A stretch of 10,363 bases of DNA from an uncultured Collinsella sp. (GCA_900547505.1 URGY01000053.1:1-10363); one strand, 5' to 3'. Shown: positions 1-7,837, numbered from the stretch's first letter. Translations and numbers: made by a program. Notes: generated by a model from the sequence alone, not told the origin.

Positions 1-48
1 CGAGATGCAGCGTAGTCTCGTGGGCTCGGAGATGTGTATAAGAGACAG
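1..48. other. Illumina Nextera i7-side adapter (not biological)
   Basis: Bases 15-48 are the complete 34-base Nextera read-2 sequence, beginning GTCTCGTGGGCTCGG and ending in the transposon mosaic end AGATGTGTATAAGAGACAG. Bases 1-6 (CGAGAT) match the end of the P7 flow-cell primer, and bases 7-14 (GCAGCGTA) sit exactly where the 8-base i7 index belongs. From memory this index fits a standard Nextera XT v2 index. True genomic sequence therefore starts at base 49. Read on the plus strand, this region gives the peptide SLVGSEMCIRDS, a typical adapter-derived artefact. Confidence 0.98.
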
Positions 49-2296
49 TCGTAGCAGTGAGCGTACCGGCGGTGTCGTCGACGATGGCGATCGTCACCGT
101 GCGTACGGCGTCATCGTAGGTGTAACCGGGCTGGCCGTCGTTCTTTTCGGCCACGGTGTACTTGAAGGTCTTGCCGGCGTCAGCTTGCGTAAATTTAACC
201 TCATGACCAGCCAGAATGTCGATCAGTCCGACCGTTCCCTCTATCGTTGCGGGGGACTCGAAGTTGTTGGCCCCGGGCAGCAGGCCAAGTGCGCGAGCCG
301 AATCATCGTCGGCGGGCGTCACGGTAAAGGTGAATTGACCCTCGGTCATGGGACGTCCGCAGCGGGTCTTGCTGAGCTTGAGGCCGCCGGCCGCGGCGTA
401 ATCGAGCTCAGTGCGGTATGTGTTGGTAAAGCGCCCGTTTTCCTTCTTGGTGACGTTGGTGGTCAGGTTGCCCTCGCCGTCCTCGGTCACGGTCACTTCG
501 GCGGTTGCGACATGCGCGTCATACGTCATGCCGACCGTGCTGCCCGCGTTCTCGCGAATCTCGTACTTATAGGTTCCGGCAGCCGCAAAGTGAATCTTGC
601 CGAACTTGATGGCGGCAATGCCGTCCTCCGCGTCCCCCTTGCTCACGGTTACGGTTGCGGGATCGGGCAGTGGGACGCCCTCGGGAGCGGTGATGGTAAA
701 GCTAAACTCGTCCCCATCCGTCCAGTCGCGGCCGTCAATAGCCTTGCTCAGGCCAAAGTCGAGCTCCGCATCGAGCGGGGTCACGCTGTAGGTGTTCTTG
801 AACTCGGCAGGCTCGGTGCCCTTCAGAACATGTGTGACACTGAGCGTACCGTCGCCATTGTCCGTGATGGTGGTCTCGATGGCGTACTTGGCGTCACTGT
901 AGGTGATGCCCTTGCTGGTGGTTCCGCCGTTGACCTCGCGCAGCGTGTAGGTGTGCTTGCCGGGCTTGTCGTAGGCAATCTTGTCCATGGCAATCGTGCC
1001 GTCAGCAGCGTTGGTACCCTTGGCGACGACCTTGTCGCCCTCGACCAGCTCAAAGGAGAACTCGCCGGCAGCAAGCTCACGCCCGGTCAGAACCTTGTTC
1101 GCGGTAATCTGGTCGGTGACGCTCGTCTCGACAGGCGTCGCGCTGTAGGTATTGGTGAACGTAAATGCCGCGTTGCCGTCCGGCTTGCGGGACACGCTCA
1201 AATTGCCCTTGCCGTCATCGGTCACGGTGAAGGAAACCTCGCGCGACGGCTTGGCGTCGTTGGTCACGCCAGCGACCTCGCCGGACTCGGTCACGGTGTA
1301 GGTAAAGGTGTGCTCGCGCTTCTCGGGCTTCTCGCCCAGAGCCTTGTTAAGGTCGTCGAGCGTAAAGGTGATCTTGCCAAAGTCGACCTTGCCCTTGGCA
1401 TCATTGGTCACGCTCGCGTTCGCGGGCATGGGTGCGCCCTCTTCACCGGTCACGGTAAAGGTGAACTTGCCGTTGATGTCGACCGGCATCAAGCCGTCGG
1501 CGACCTGCAGGTTCTTGATGCCCACAAGCGATGCCTCGGTAGCATTCGTGGTGTAGGCGTTCTTGAACTCGATGCTCTTGACGTCCTTGGCGTCCTTCAG
1601 CTCGTGCGTGGCAACCAGCTGGCCCTTGCCGTTATCGCTGATGGTCGTCACGATGGTGTAGGTCGTATCGTCATAGGTGATGCCACCAGCGTCGCCCTTG
1701 ACCTCGCGCAGCATGTAGATGTGCTGGCCGATCTCGGTGTACTTGATGGCGCTGAACGTCACCTTGCCGTCGGCGCCGTTCGCAACGGTCTCGATAAGCT
1801 CAGAGTCCTCGCCCTTAACCTCGCGCAGCTCAAAACTGAACTCACCGGCCGTAAGGTCGCGCCCGGTCAGAGACTTGGTCACGTCAATCTTGTCGGTAAC
1901 GCTGGACTCAACAGGATCCGCAGCGTAGACGTTCTTGAACTCGGTCACTTCGGCTTCACTCCAGGCCACCTTCACAGCGGCGCTGAGCTCACCCTTCTTG
2001 TTGGGCGTCACCGTCACGGTGATCTCCGCGACGCTACCGCTGTAGGCAATGCCGTCAATCGTGGTCCCGGCGTGCTTTTCGCTAACCTTGTAGACGTACG
2101 TGCCAGGCTCGGTGTATTCAATCGTGCCGAAGTCGATGGCAGCCTTGCCCTTGTCGTCCAGGTCGGCCCCGTGCACGATCGCAGTCGTAGTCGCAGGCAT
2201 CGGAGCATTGCCCTCGGACGTCAGCCCAAACTCAAACGTGTCCGTATCCGTCCAAGCGCGGCCCTCGAGCACCTTGGTTAGACCAAAGCTGGCCTT
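49..2296 (-). repeat. Tandem array of six FctA/Spy0128-like domain repeats inside the surface-protein gene
   Basis: Approximate units in protein order are 1919-2296, 1547-1918, 1139-1546, 782-1138, 410-781 and 49-409 (cut by the adapter). Predicted isopeptide residues (Lys, catalytic Glu, Asn) are K705/E770/N819, K838/E895/N943, K958/E1034/N1079, K1098/E1151/N1198, K1215/E1279/N1322 and K1340/E1414/(Asn lost). Units 1 and 5 resemble each other, with a GR-x-WTD motif and a P-x-P loop. Units 2 and 4 form a second type, with LTGR-(D/E)-L and an LREV motif around the Glu. The repeats are diverged, not recent duplications. Bond formation is inferred from the family (streptococcal pilin Spy0128). 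Confidence 0.8.
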
Positions 2297-4387
2297 GGTG
2301 TTCACCATTGCCGGCATCATGTCATACGCAAAGCTGATCTTGCCGTTGTTGCCCAGGTAGGAATTGACATGCGTCGCGGTCGCCTTGGCGGACACGTTAT
2401 TCCACTTGGGGTTGAGAACGTCGGTCGCGGTGCCGGTGTTGTTGCCGCCCACGCTCTTCTTGGTGGTGTGGAGCTCATCGATAAAGGCCAGGCGCGCGGT
2501 TCCCACGCTAAACGACAGGTTTCCGTCCTTGTCGGCAACTATAGCGCCGTCAAACTTGGCAGCGTCGCCACCGATGAACTCGATGACGGCGGTGGTGGGC
2601 TTGGCCTCGCCGTTCTTGCCCTGCTCCTCAAACTCATCCTTGTAGTAATAGGTGCCTTTCTCTGCCAGTGAATTCTTTGCGGGCTGTGTGCAGTCCTTGT
2701 CCGTGTAAATGGGAGTCTGCTTCTGGAAGTAGTAGTAGCGGTTGGTGTCGGCCGGCTCAAAGGTCGCAACCGTATCGCCCAACGCACCACCGCTCCACTT
2801 GTTCGCGTAGAAACTCACGGTCTTGGCGCCGTCATCGACAGCCGTATTGCTCTCGATGTAATCCTTGAGCCCCGTTACCTTCTCGGGCGTAAACAGGTTG
2901 TCGAGTGCGACCTTCTTCACGCTCGAGGCATACTTCACCTGGATGGGCTTAACGGTATCGACCGAAAGCTTGCCGTCTACGGTCTTAAAGTGACTCAGCG
3001 GAATCAACGACGCGGGAATGTTGACCGTTACGATATCGCCCTTCTGGGGATTGTCGTCGCCGGCACGCTGCGCGGTAATGAGCAGGTCTTTTGCCTTGCC
3101 ATCGAACTCGTACGTATCGGTCTTGGTTTCTTTGTTGACCGTCTTGCTCGGATTGGTAAACGGCGTGCCGTTGATGACGACCTCGGTGAAGCTGTCGACC
3201 TGCATAAAGTCGCCCAGCTCGTCGGTAAACGTGATGTAGCCGGACTTGGTCTCGTCGTAGCCCTTATGGATTTCGGTCGGATAAGGCGGCTCCGATGTGA
3301 TGGCCTGAGAGATGTCGTCGAAGACCTTCTTGAGCTCTTCGGCATTGGTCGCCGACTTATAGTAGTCGGAATTTTCCGCGCGTGCACCATGAGTATCCCA
3401 TGCCGTGGCATTGGGGTAGTTGCTCGAAACGGCCTGCATGAATTTGTTCTCTTTTTGGCTTTTTCCCGAATCCTGGATACCAGCGCTGGGGTCCGCGCCA
3501 TCAAAGATGCCGATGGTATAAACGGTGGCCTTGCCGTCCTTCATATTCTTAGCAGCTGTCACGGCAGCGTTGGCGACACCCGCATCGAATTTATTTTGCT
3601 TTGTTGGCGTACCGTCGGTAAAGAACACAATAATCTTCTTGGCGTCTTTGCGGCCATAAGTGGTAGTGATTTTCTCGGCCAGCTCTAGGCCATAGTCGGC
3701 GCGCGTGGCGCCGGCAGGCTGAATTTGATTAATTGTATTCTTCTTGAGATCATCCGCATTGCTGCCGGAACAGTAGGTCAATTCTTTCATAACCTGGGTG
3801 TAATTGTAGGAGTACCCTCCGTCGCGATACATATTGTTGCCGATATCGTTGGACTTCTTGCCCGCAAACTTAACAATGGCAACCCTATGCTGCCTATCAA
3901 CGCCCTCGATAGCCTCGTTTTGTTTGGCGATGGTATCGATAAAGCTGTTCGCAGCGTTCTTCAGTGCATCGATACGCTTGGTGCGGTCTCCGCCACCCAT
4001 AGAATCATCCATCGAGCCAGAGGCATCCAGCACCATCACGATGTCGAGCGGCGTAGTAACCGTCACGGTTGAATTAGACGTCGAGGACATCGCTGAAAGT
4101 GTAGTCAGAAAATCCGACTCTTCGTTTTCCTCGATTGCCTTGACCGTCTTGTCGGTCCAGATTCGACCGACGTTTTGGGTCGTTACCTTATTGCCGCCGT
4201 GGCCTGCCGCCCAGATTTCCCAGCGACCGCTGGTGTCGGGGTCGGCGACCTTTCCGGTCATTATCGGTCCGTCCATTCCTGTGCTGGACCTGGCGTTGGC
4301 CTCGGGCAGCATGGCAAATGCTGCAGCCGGCAACACCAGCACTACGGCCAGTATCACCGCCAAGAGACCCCTCGTGTACTTACTCAT
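49..4387 (-). CDS. Secreted VWA-domain surface protein with six Spy0128/FctA-like isopeptide repeats (3' truncated)
   Basis: The frame is open for at least 1446 codons and runs into the adapter, so the C terminus is missing. The start is ATG at 4387, with AAGGGAG ending five bases upstream. Residues 1-32 form a signal peptide: K3/R6, a hydrophobic core to about 24, and possible cleavage after AFA (25) or ANA (32). A VWA domain spans about 115-362. Its MIDAS metal site is visible as D121-A-S123-G-S125, T228 in GATR and D258 in FFTDGTP. Residues 363-697 are beta-rich linker sequence that I cannot assign, including an RYYYFQKQTPIYTD stretch. Six FctA/Spy0128-like domains follow from about 698. 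Each begins near a K-x-L/I-x-GR-type motif, and those seen whole end in F-x-N-x-Y. The Lys/Glu/Asn isopeptide triads are intact in the five complete domains. Proteins of this build are usually sortase-anchored adhesins or pilus components; an LPxTG-type signal would lie beyond the insert. The ligand is unknown. The gene is divergent in content from the ech operon and is separated from it by a 700-base non-coding region. Confidence 0.9.
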
Positions 4388-4488
4388 CGCGTCTCCCTTC
4401 TCGCAGGCTCAGACCTTGCATCAGCCTAAAGTTACGGAATGAGACACAATTTGGGCAGGTGACACACGTTCCAGATTCGGTTTTGGGC

Positions 4489-4506
4489 GTGAGACAAATG
4501 TCTCAC
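4489..4506. promoter_or_regulatory. Perfect 18-base palindrome with nearby half-sites upstream of the surface-protein gene (candidate operator)
   Basis: The sequence GTGAGACAAATGTCTCAC has perfect 8-base arms around a 2-base AA centre. It lies about 100 bases upstream of the ATG at 4387. Similar half-sites occur at 4441-4447 (GAGACAC), 4460-4466 (TGACACA) and 4514-4521 (TGAGACAC). Together they make a cluster typical of a transcription-factor site. I could not find a convincing -35/-10 pair near it, so the promoter itself is not placed. The regulator is unknown. Confidence 0.45.
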
Positions 4507-4564
4507 CAAAGTTGAGACACGGCGTTTTCGCAGGAAAATAGGTGCGACTCGGAGCCATCAGGCA

Positions 4565-4772
4565 AAAATGATCCGTTTTCCTCCGTCCCCAGGGGATCAA
4601 TTGGTGGCGCTCGCCACGAAACTGGCCCATCTACTACGTTTAGTCCGGTACCCCCGACCATAACCGCGTTTCATGAAAAACCACAGACGCGCTACCTGCG
4701 GTTTTGTTTTTGCGTAATTCGCCATGGTTGAGGATAGCGGCTTAAACGTAGTAGATGGGCCCATTTCGTGGC
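4565..4772. repeat. Intergenic element copy 1: lead motif plus long inverted repeat
   Basis: The element begins with the lead motif AAAATGATCCGTT (4565-4577), followed by CCTCCGTCC. The TGATCC at 4569-4574 is mirrored by GGATCA at 4594-4599. Inverted-repeat arms lie at 4613-4642 and 4743-4772 and match at 28 of 30 positions; the uninterrupted 19-base core of the left arm is GGCCCATCTACTACGTTTA. The 100-base interior contains CTACCTGCGGTTTTG (4692-4706), part of a smaller hairpin pairing 4677-4686 with 4696-4705. The outer end of the left arm (CGCCAC, 4612-4617) can instead pair with GTGGCG at 4604-4609. No coding potential is evident. It could be a mobile palindromic element, a structured RNA or a regulatory cruciform. 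Confidence 0.75.
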
Positions 4773-4803
4773 AGACGGGTCACGCGGCAGCCCTCGCAAG
4801 GCC

Positions 4804-5016
4804 AAAATGATCCGTTCCCTCCGTCCACGGGAGTTCAAGGGCTGTTACTGATATGGTGCCATTTCAAAACTATGCCGATTTACTACGATAAAAACGAGGT
4901 CACCAATCACGCGTGACTTTTCGCAAAAATGCAAGCCGTCTACCTGCGGTTTTGGTTTTGCCGAATGCGGTGTGGTTGGGGGTAGGCGAATTATCGTAGT
5001 AAACCGGCATAGTTTT
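4804..5016. repeat. Intergenic element copy 2: same architecture, different arm sequence
   Basis: The same lead motif AAAATGATCCGTT recurs at 4804-4816, followed by CCTCCGTCC. Inverted-repeat arms at 4866-4890 and 4992-5016 match at 24 of 25 positions. The interior again has CTACCTGCGGTTTTG (4940-4954). Corresponding landmarks are offset by about 239-249 bases from copy 1, so the two are tandem relatives. The arms share only a TACTACG core with copy 1 yet remain self-complementary within each copy. Confidence 0.75.
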
Positions 5017-5048
5017 GTTCACGGCGGCTCCGCTGCGCGTTTAAGCGC

Positions 5049-5082
5049 GGGGCCGGTGGGGCAATTTTGCCCCACCGGCCCC
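5049..5082 (-). terminator. GC-rich terminator-like hairpin after the ech operon
   Basis: GGGGCCGGTGGGGCA (5049-5063) pairs perfectly over 15 bp with TGCCCCACCGGCCCC (5068-5082) around a 4-base loop. It begins nine bases after the echF stop, in the right place to end the operon. There is no clear U-run after the stem in the operon's direction (GCGCTTAAACGCGC follows), so it may be a weak intrinsic terminator or an mRNA 3'-end stabiliser. Confidence 0.65.
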
Positions 5083-5091
5083 GTCTTCGCG

Positions 5092-5433
5092 TTATTCCGG
5101 TTTGGTTTCTACCATGGGAGTCTTGTTCGCCGCAACTGGAGTGCGGGCGGTGTCCATGCTCAGACAGTGCTTGGGGCAGCTCTCGATGCACTCACCGCAC
5201 ACCACGCAGGCATACGGGTCGATCGACCACGTTCCACCCTTGCGATCGACCGCAAGCGCGCCCGCCGGGCAGCGGCGCGCGCACATGCCGCAGCAGATGC
5301 ACACGCCCATGTCGTTGACGATATGTCCGCGCAGGCGCTCGGGTGCCGCGAGCTTCTCCTGCGGATAGCACACCGTTACCGGCTGCTTGACCATAGAGCC
5401 CAAGGCCGTCTTGGCAAATGTCAGCAAACTCAT
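5092..5433 (-). CDS. echF: Ech hydrogenase two-[4Fe-4S] ferredoxin subunit (EchF/NuoI-like)
   Basis: This 113-residue subunit is predicted to carry electrons between soluble ferredoxin and the hydrogenase small subunit on the cytoplasmic side of the membrane. Two complete [4Fe-4S] binding motifs are visible: C45-x2-C48-x2-C51-x3-C55-P and C76-x2-C79-x2-C82-x3-C86-P. The N terminus (MSLLTFAKTALGSMVKQP) resembles the amphipathic start of NuoI/HycF-type proteins. The length fits EchF and is shorter than NuoI or HycF. The ATG at 5433 lies 7 bases after the echE stop, with a GGAAAGG-type ribosome site overlapping the end of echE. It is the last gene of the operon, as in the classical echABCDEF order, and is followed by a hairpin. 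The C-terminal 20 residues are polar and unassigned. Confidence 0.9.
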   Translation of the reverse strand: MSLLTFAKTALGSMVKQPVTVCYPQEKLAAPERLRGHIVNDMGVCICCGMCARRCPAGALAVDRKGGTWSIDPYACVVCGECIESCPKHCLSMDTARTPVAANKTPMVETKPE

Positions 5434-5440
5434 GCCGCGC

Positions 5441-6529
5441 CTACCTTTCCGTGCAGCTAATGCAGGGGTCGATGGTCAGGATAATCATGGGCACGTTGGC
5501 AAGGAGCACGCCCTGCAGCGCATGCGTCAGACCCGCCAGGTTCTGCGACGTCGGCGTTCGCACGCGGAAACGGTCCAGGTTCTTGGTGCCGTTGCCGCGC
5601 ACATAGTAATACGCCTCGCCGCGCGGCTGCTCAATCACAACCTCGCCGCGCGCGCCGTCGGTCGGTGTGAGCTTGGTACGCCCGCCGATGCCGTCGTGCG
5701 GAATCTTGCCGACAAGCTCCTTGATGATGTCCATGGCCTGCGTGACCTCGGCACAACGCACTTGGCAGCGGGCATAGCAATCGCCATCGGTGGCAACGAT
5801 GGGCTCGAACGCAGTCAGGTCCGCATAGGCACCGTCGCCGAACATGCGCACGTCGTAGTCCACGCCCGAGGCGCGCCCGAACGGACCGACCATCGAAAGC
5901 TCCAGCGCGTCTTTCTTGCTGATCACGCCCACGCCATGCAGGCGCTCGCCGCAGCTGTCGTCATCCAAAAACGTATGCACCAGGGCCTCGTAGTCGGGAC
6001 GCATGGCGTCAAGCGTCTGGACAATGCCCGCCAGCTCGGAGTCCTCGATATCGTGCTTAAGGCCGCCGATCTCGTTAATCGACAGAATCACGCGCCCGCC
6101 GCAAGTGCTCTCAAAAATCTTGAGTATCTGCTCGCGCAGGGTCCATGACCGATAGAACAGCGCCTCGAAACCAAAGGCATCGGCGAGCAGACCCAGCCAC
6201 AGCAGGTGCGAGTGAATGCGCGAAAGCTCGTGCAGAATGGTGCGGATATACTGCACGCGGCCGGGCACCTCGATGTCGAGCATGCGCTCGCAGGCGCTGG
6301 CATAGCCGCAGCTGTGGCCCACGGCGCAGATGCCGCAGATGCGCTCGGCGATGTAGCCAAACTGGTGCATGTCGCGCTTTTCGGTAAGTTTCTCGAGCCC
6401 GCGGTGCACAAAGCCGATTTGCGGAATCGCCTCGATGACGCGGTCGTCCTCGATCACCAGGTCCAGATGAAGCGGCTCGGGCAGCACCGGGTGCTGCGGG
6501 CCAAACGGAATAACGGAGCGATGAGCCAT
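5441..6529 (-). CDS. echE: Ech-type [NiFe] hydrogenase large (catalytic) subunit
   Basis: This 362-residue protein holds the Ni-Fe active site for reversible H2/2H+ conversion. Both Ni-binding motifs are intact: RIC65-GIC68-AVGH near the N terminus and DPC356-ISC359-TER at the very end. Complex I NuoD lacks these cysteines, so this is a hydrogenase and not NADH dehydrogenase. The length matches EchE/CooH-type subunits. The NuoC-like domain, fused in HycE/HyfG, is encoded separately here by echD. The reading frame stops directly after TER, leaving no C-terminal extension for a maturation protease to remove. The ATG at 6529 is 5 bases beyond the echD stop, and a strong AAGGAGG lies about ten bases upstream of it inside the end of echD. 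Neighbouring echC, echD and echF complete the peripheral arm. Confidence 0.95.
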   Translation of the reverse strand: MAHRSVIPFGPQHPVLPEPLHLDLVIEDDRVIEAIPQIGFVHRGLEKLTEKRDMHQFGYIAERICGICAVGHSCGYASACERMLDIEVPGRVQYIRTILHELSRIHSHLLWLGLLADAFGFEALFYRSWTLREQILKIFESTCGGRVILSINEIGGLKHDIEDSELAGIVQTLDAMRPDYEALVHTFLDDDSCGERLHGVGVISKKDALELSMVGPFGRASGVDYDVRMFGDGAYADLTAFEPIVATDGDCYARCQVRCAEVTQAMDIIKELVGKIPHDGIGGRTKLTPTDGARGEVVIEQPRGEAYYYVRGNGTKNLDRFRVRTPTSQNLAGLTHALQGVLLANVPMIILTIDPCISCTER

Positions 6530-6534
6530 GGACC

Positions 6535-7254
6535 TTACGCCTCCTTTTTCTGCTTGTCGCGGGCGGCCTTGGCGGCAAGCGCCGCGCGGACCTTGGCCGC
6601 TTTCTCGGGATCCATGGCGGCGAGCTTTGCCTCCATCTCGGCAGCCTTGAGCGCGGCCTTCGCAGCAGCCTCATCGTGCTGAGCATCGGAGCCGGTTGTC
6701 GCAGCGGGCTGAGCGACGGCAGCGCCCGCAGCATCGCCAGCGCCCGCAGTGCCCTCCCCCGCAGCGGCCGTGGCAGTAGCAGCCTTCTCGGCCGCGGCCT
6801 TGCGCGCCTTGGCCTCGGCAGCGGCACGCACCTTCATGGCTTTCTCGCGCGCGGCCTTCACCTCGGGCGTGATAACGCTCATGGGTTCGGCAGTCGAGAC
6901 CTGGTAGAAAAAGCCCTTAAAGTCAATCTGCATATCGGTGATGGCAAGACCAAACAGGTCGTGCGCTTCGTTCTCAAACGGAAATACCGCCGGATAGTAC
7001 GAGCTGATGGACGGAATCTCCTGGCACTGATCAATTCCCTCGACCATCAGGTTCTCGATCGCATAGCTGCCGTCCTGCGCAATATGCTCCTGAGCAGCAC
7101 GAACGTTGATAAACGTATAGACCAAGCGATACGAGCCATCGTCGACGCTGCGCTCGGCGTGCATCTGCACAAAGCGCGCGCCGACGCCCTTGAGCGCTTG
7201 GACATGCGACAGGAGCTCGTCAATCCCGACGGTGGTATAGATAGCCTTTTGCAT
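6535..7254 (-). CDS. echD: NuoC/EchD-like hydrogenase subunit with a long Ala/Lys-rich tail
   Basis: This 239-residue protein has a NuoC (30-kDa subunit)-like core at about 1-130. The family signature at 81-103 is clear: P81-S-I-S, Y87-P88, E94 and E96, then D99-L-F-G102. It contributes to the peripheral arm, bridging the small and large subunits. The remaining 109 or so residues (about 131-239) are Ala/Lys/Glu-rich, predicted helical and low in complexity, ending with a DPEKAAKVRAALAAKAARDK segment. EchD of the methanogen type is only about 110 residues, so the tail is an addition. The ATG at 7254 shares its A with the echC stop (TAATG), and AAGGAGG lies seven bases upstream. That arrangement indicates translational coupling. 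Confidence 0.85.
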   Translation of the reverse strand: MQKAIYTTVGIDELLSHVQALKGVGARFVQMHAERSVDDGSYRLVYTFINVRAAQEHIAQDGSYAIENLMVEGIDQCQEIPSISSYYPAVFPFENEAHDLFGLAITDMQIDFKGFFYQVSTAEPMSVITPEVKAAREKAMKVRAAAEAKARKAAAEKAATATAAAGEGTAGAGDAAGAAVAQPAATTGSDAQHDEAAAKAALKAAEMEAKLAAMDPEKAAKVRAALAAKAARDKQKKEA

Positions 7255-7829
7255 TACTCGGCCTCCTTTGCAGCGGCGGGCATGGCGGGCGTCCCAGCGG
7301 CCGTGTCGCCGGCCCCCGCAGCAGCCACAAACCCGTCCTCGCCCAGCTCAACGCCACCGTCCCAGGTTGCGGCGCCGCCCACGGTAAGCGGGTCGCCGCC
7401 GGCGCGCATCACGGCCTCCTTCTGGTCCAGGATGCCGCACGCCTCCACGATGGCATCGATCACGGTCTCGGGGCGAATGGCGCACCCGGGCGCGTACACG
7501 TCCACGGGAATCGCGCGGTCCACGCCGCCGATCACGTTGTACGCATCGCGGAACACGCCGCCCGAACACGCGCAGATACCGCAGGCCACCACGCACTTGG
7601 GCTCGAGCATCTGGTTGTAGATCTGGCGCACGACGGGCAGGTTCTGGGCATTGACCGACCCCGTCACCAAAAAGATATCCGCATGCTTGGGGTTGCCGGT
7701 GTTGACCACGCCAAAGCGCTCCGCGTCGAACAGCGGCGTGAGCGAGGCCAGCACCTCGATATCGCATCCGTTGCAGCTCGAGCCGTCGTAATGAATAACC
7801 CACGGCGAGCGCGACATTTTATGATCCAT
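7254..7829 (-). CDS. echC: Ech-type [NiFe] hydrogenase small subunit (NuoB/EchC-like)
   Basis: This 191-residue protein carries the proximal [4Fe-4S] cluster next to the Ni-Fe site. Ligands visible are C19-N-G-C22 (in SSCNGCDIE), C86 (in CGICACSGG) and C116 (in YAPGC). The C-x-x-C form is typical of group 4 hydrogenases, while complex I NuoB has adjacent cysteines. There is no Tat signal, as expected for a cytoplasm-facing group 4 enzyme. The family core ends near residue 140. Residues 143-191 are a Gly/Ala-rich tail of unknown role. The ATG at 7829 was chosen over the in-frame ATG four codons later because a perfect AGGAGG (7838-7843) sits eight bases upstream. Confidence 0.92.
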   Translation of the reverse strand: MDHKMSRSPWVIHYDGSSCNGCDIEVLASLTPLFDAERFGVVNTGNPKHADIFLVTGSVNAQNLPVVRQIYNQMLEPKCVVACGICACSGGVFRDAYNVIGGVDRAIPVDVYAPGCAIRPETVIDAIVEACGILDQKEAVMRAGGDPLTVGGAATWDGGVELGEDGFVAAAGAGDTAAGTPAMPAAAKEAE

Positions 7830-7837
7830 GGATGCCG

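Noticed and set aside
5..2281. Long plus-strand open frame of 758 codons
   Set aside because: It starts inside the Nextera adapter and is the codon-aligned antisense of the repeat-rich surface-protein gene. It has no ribosome site of its own and its translation resembles no family.
2990..4442. Several plus-strand frames opposite the VWA domain
   Set aside because: The minus strand here has a clear signal peptide and intact VWA metal site. The plus-strand products have no recognisable domains.
4388..4560. Sigma-70-like promoter for the surface-protein gene
   Set aside because: I examined TTGTGT, TTGTCT and TTGGTG as possible -35 boxes, and none has a suitable -10 at normal spacing.
4421..4630. 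Possible 69-codon minus-strand gene in the intergenic region
   Set aside because: It overlaps the candidate operator and part of an inverted-repeat element, lacks a ribosome site and shows no known features.
4565..5016. CRISPR array or insertion sequence
   Set aside because: There are only two units with no short regular repeat-spacer pattern and no transposase. A small non-autonomous mobile element remains possible but is unproven.
5387..7620. Plus-strand frames and alternative minus frames over echC-echE
   Set aside because: The minus-strand hydrogenase frames carry complete metal-binding motifs. The others are shadows, mostly Arg/Ala-rich.
5441..7829. Respiratory complex I (nuoB/C/D) identity
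   Set aside because: The large subunit keeps all four Ni-binding cysteines and the small subunit has C-x-x-C instead of adjacent cysteines, which are hydrogenase traits.
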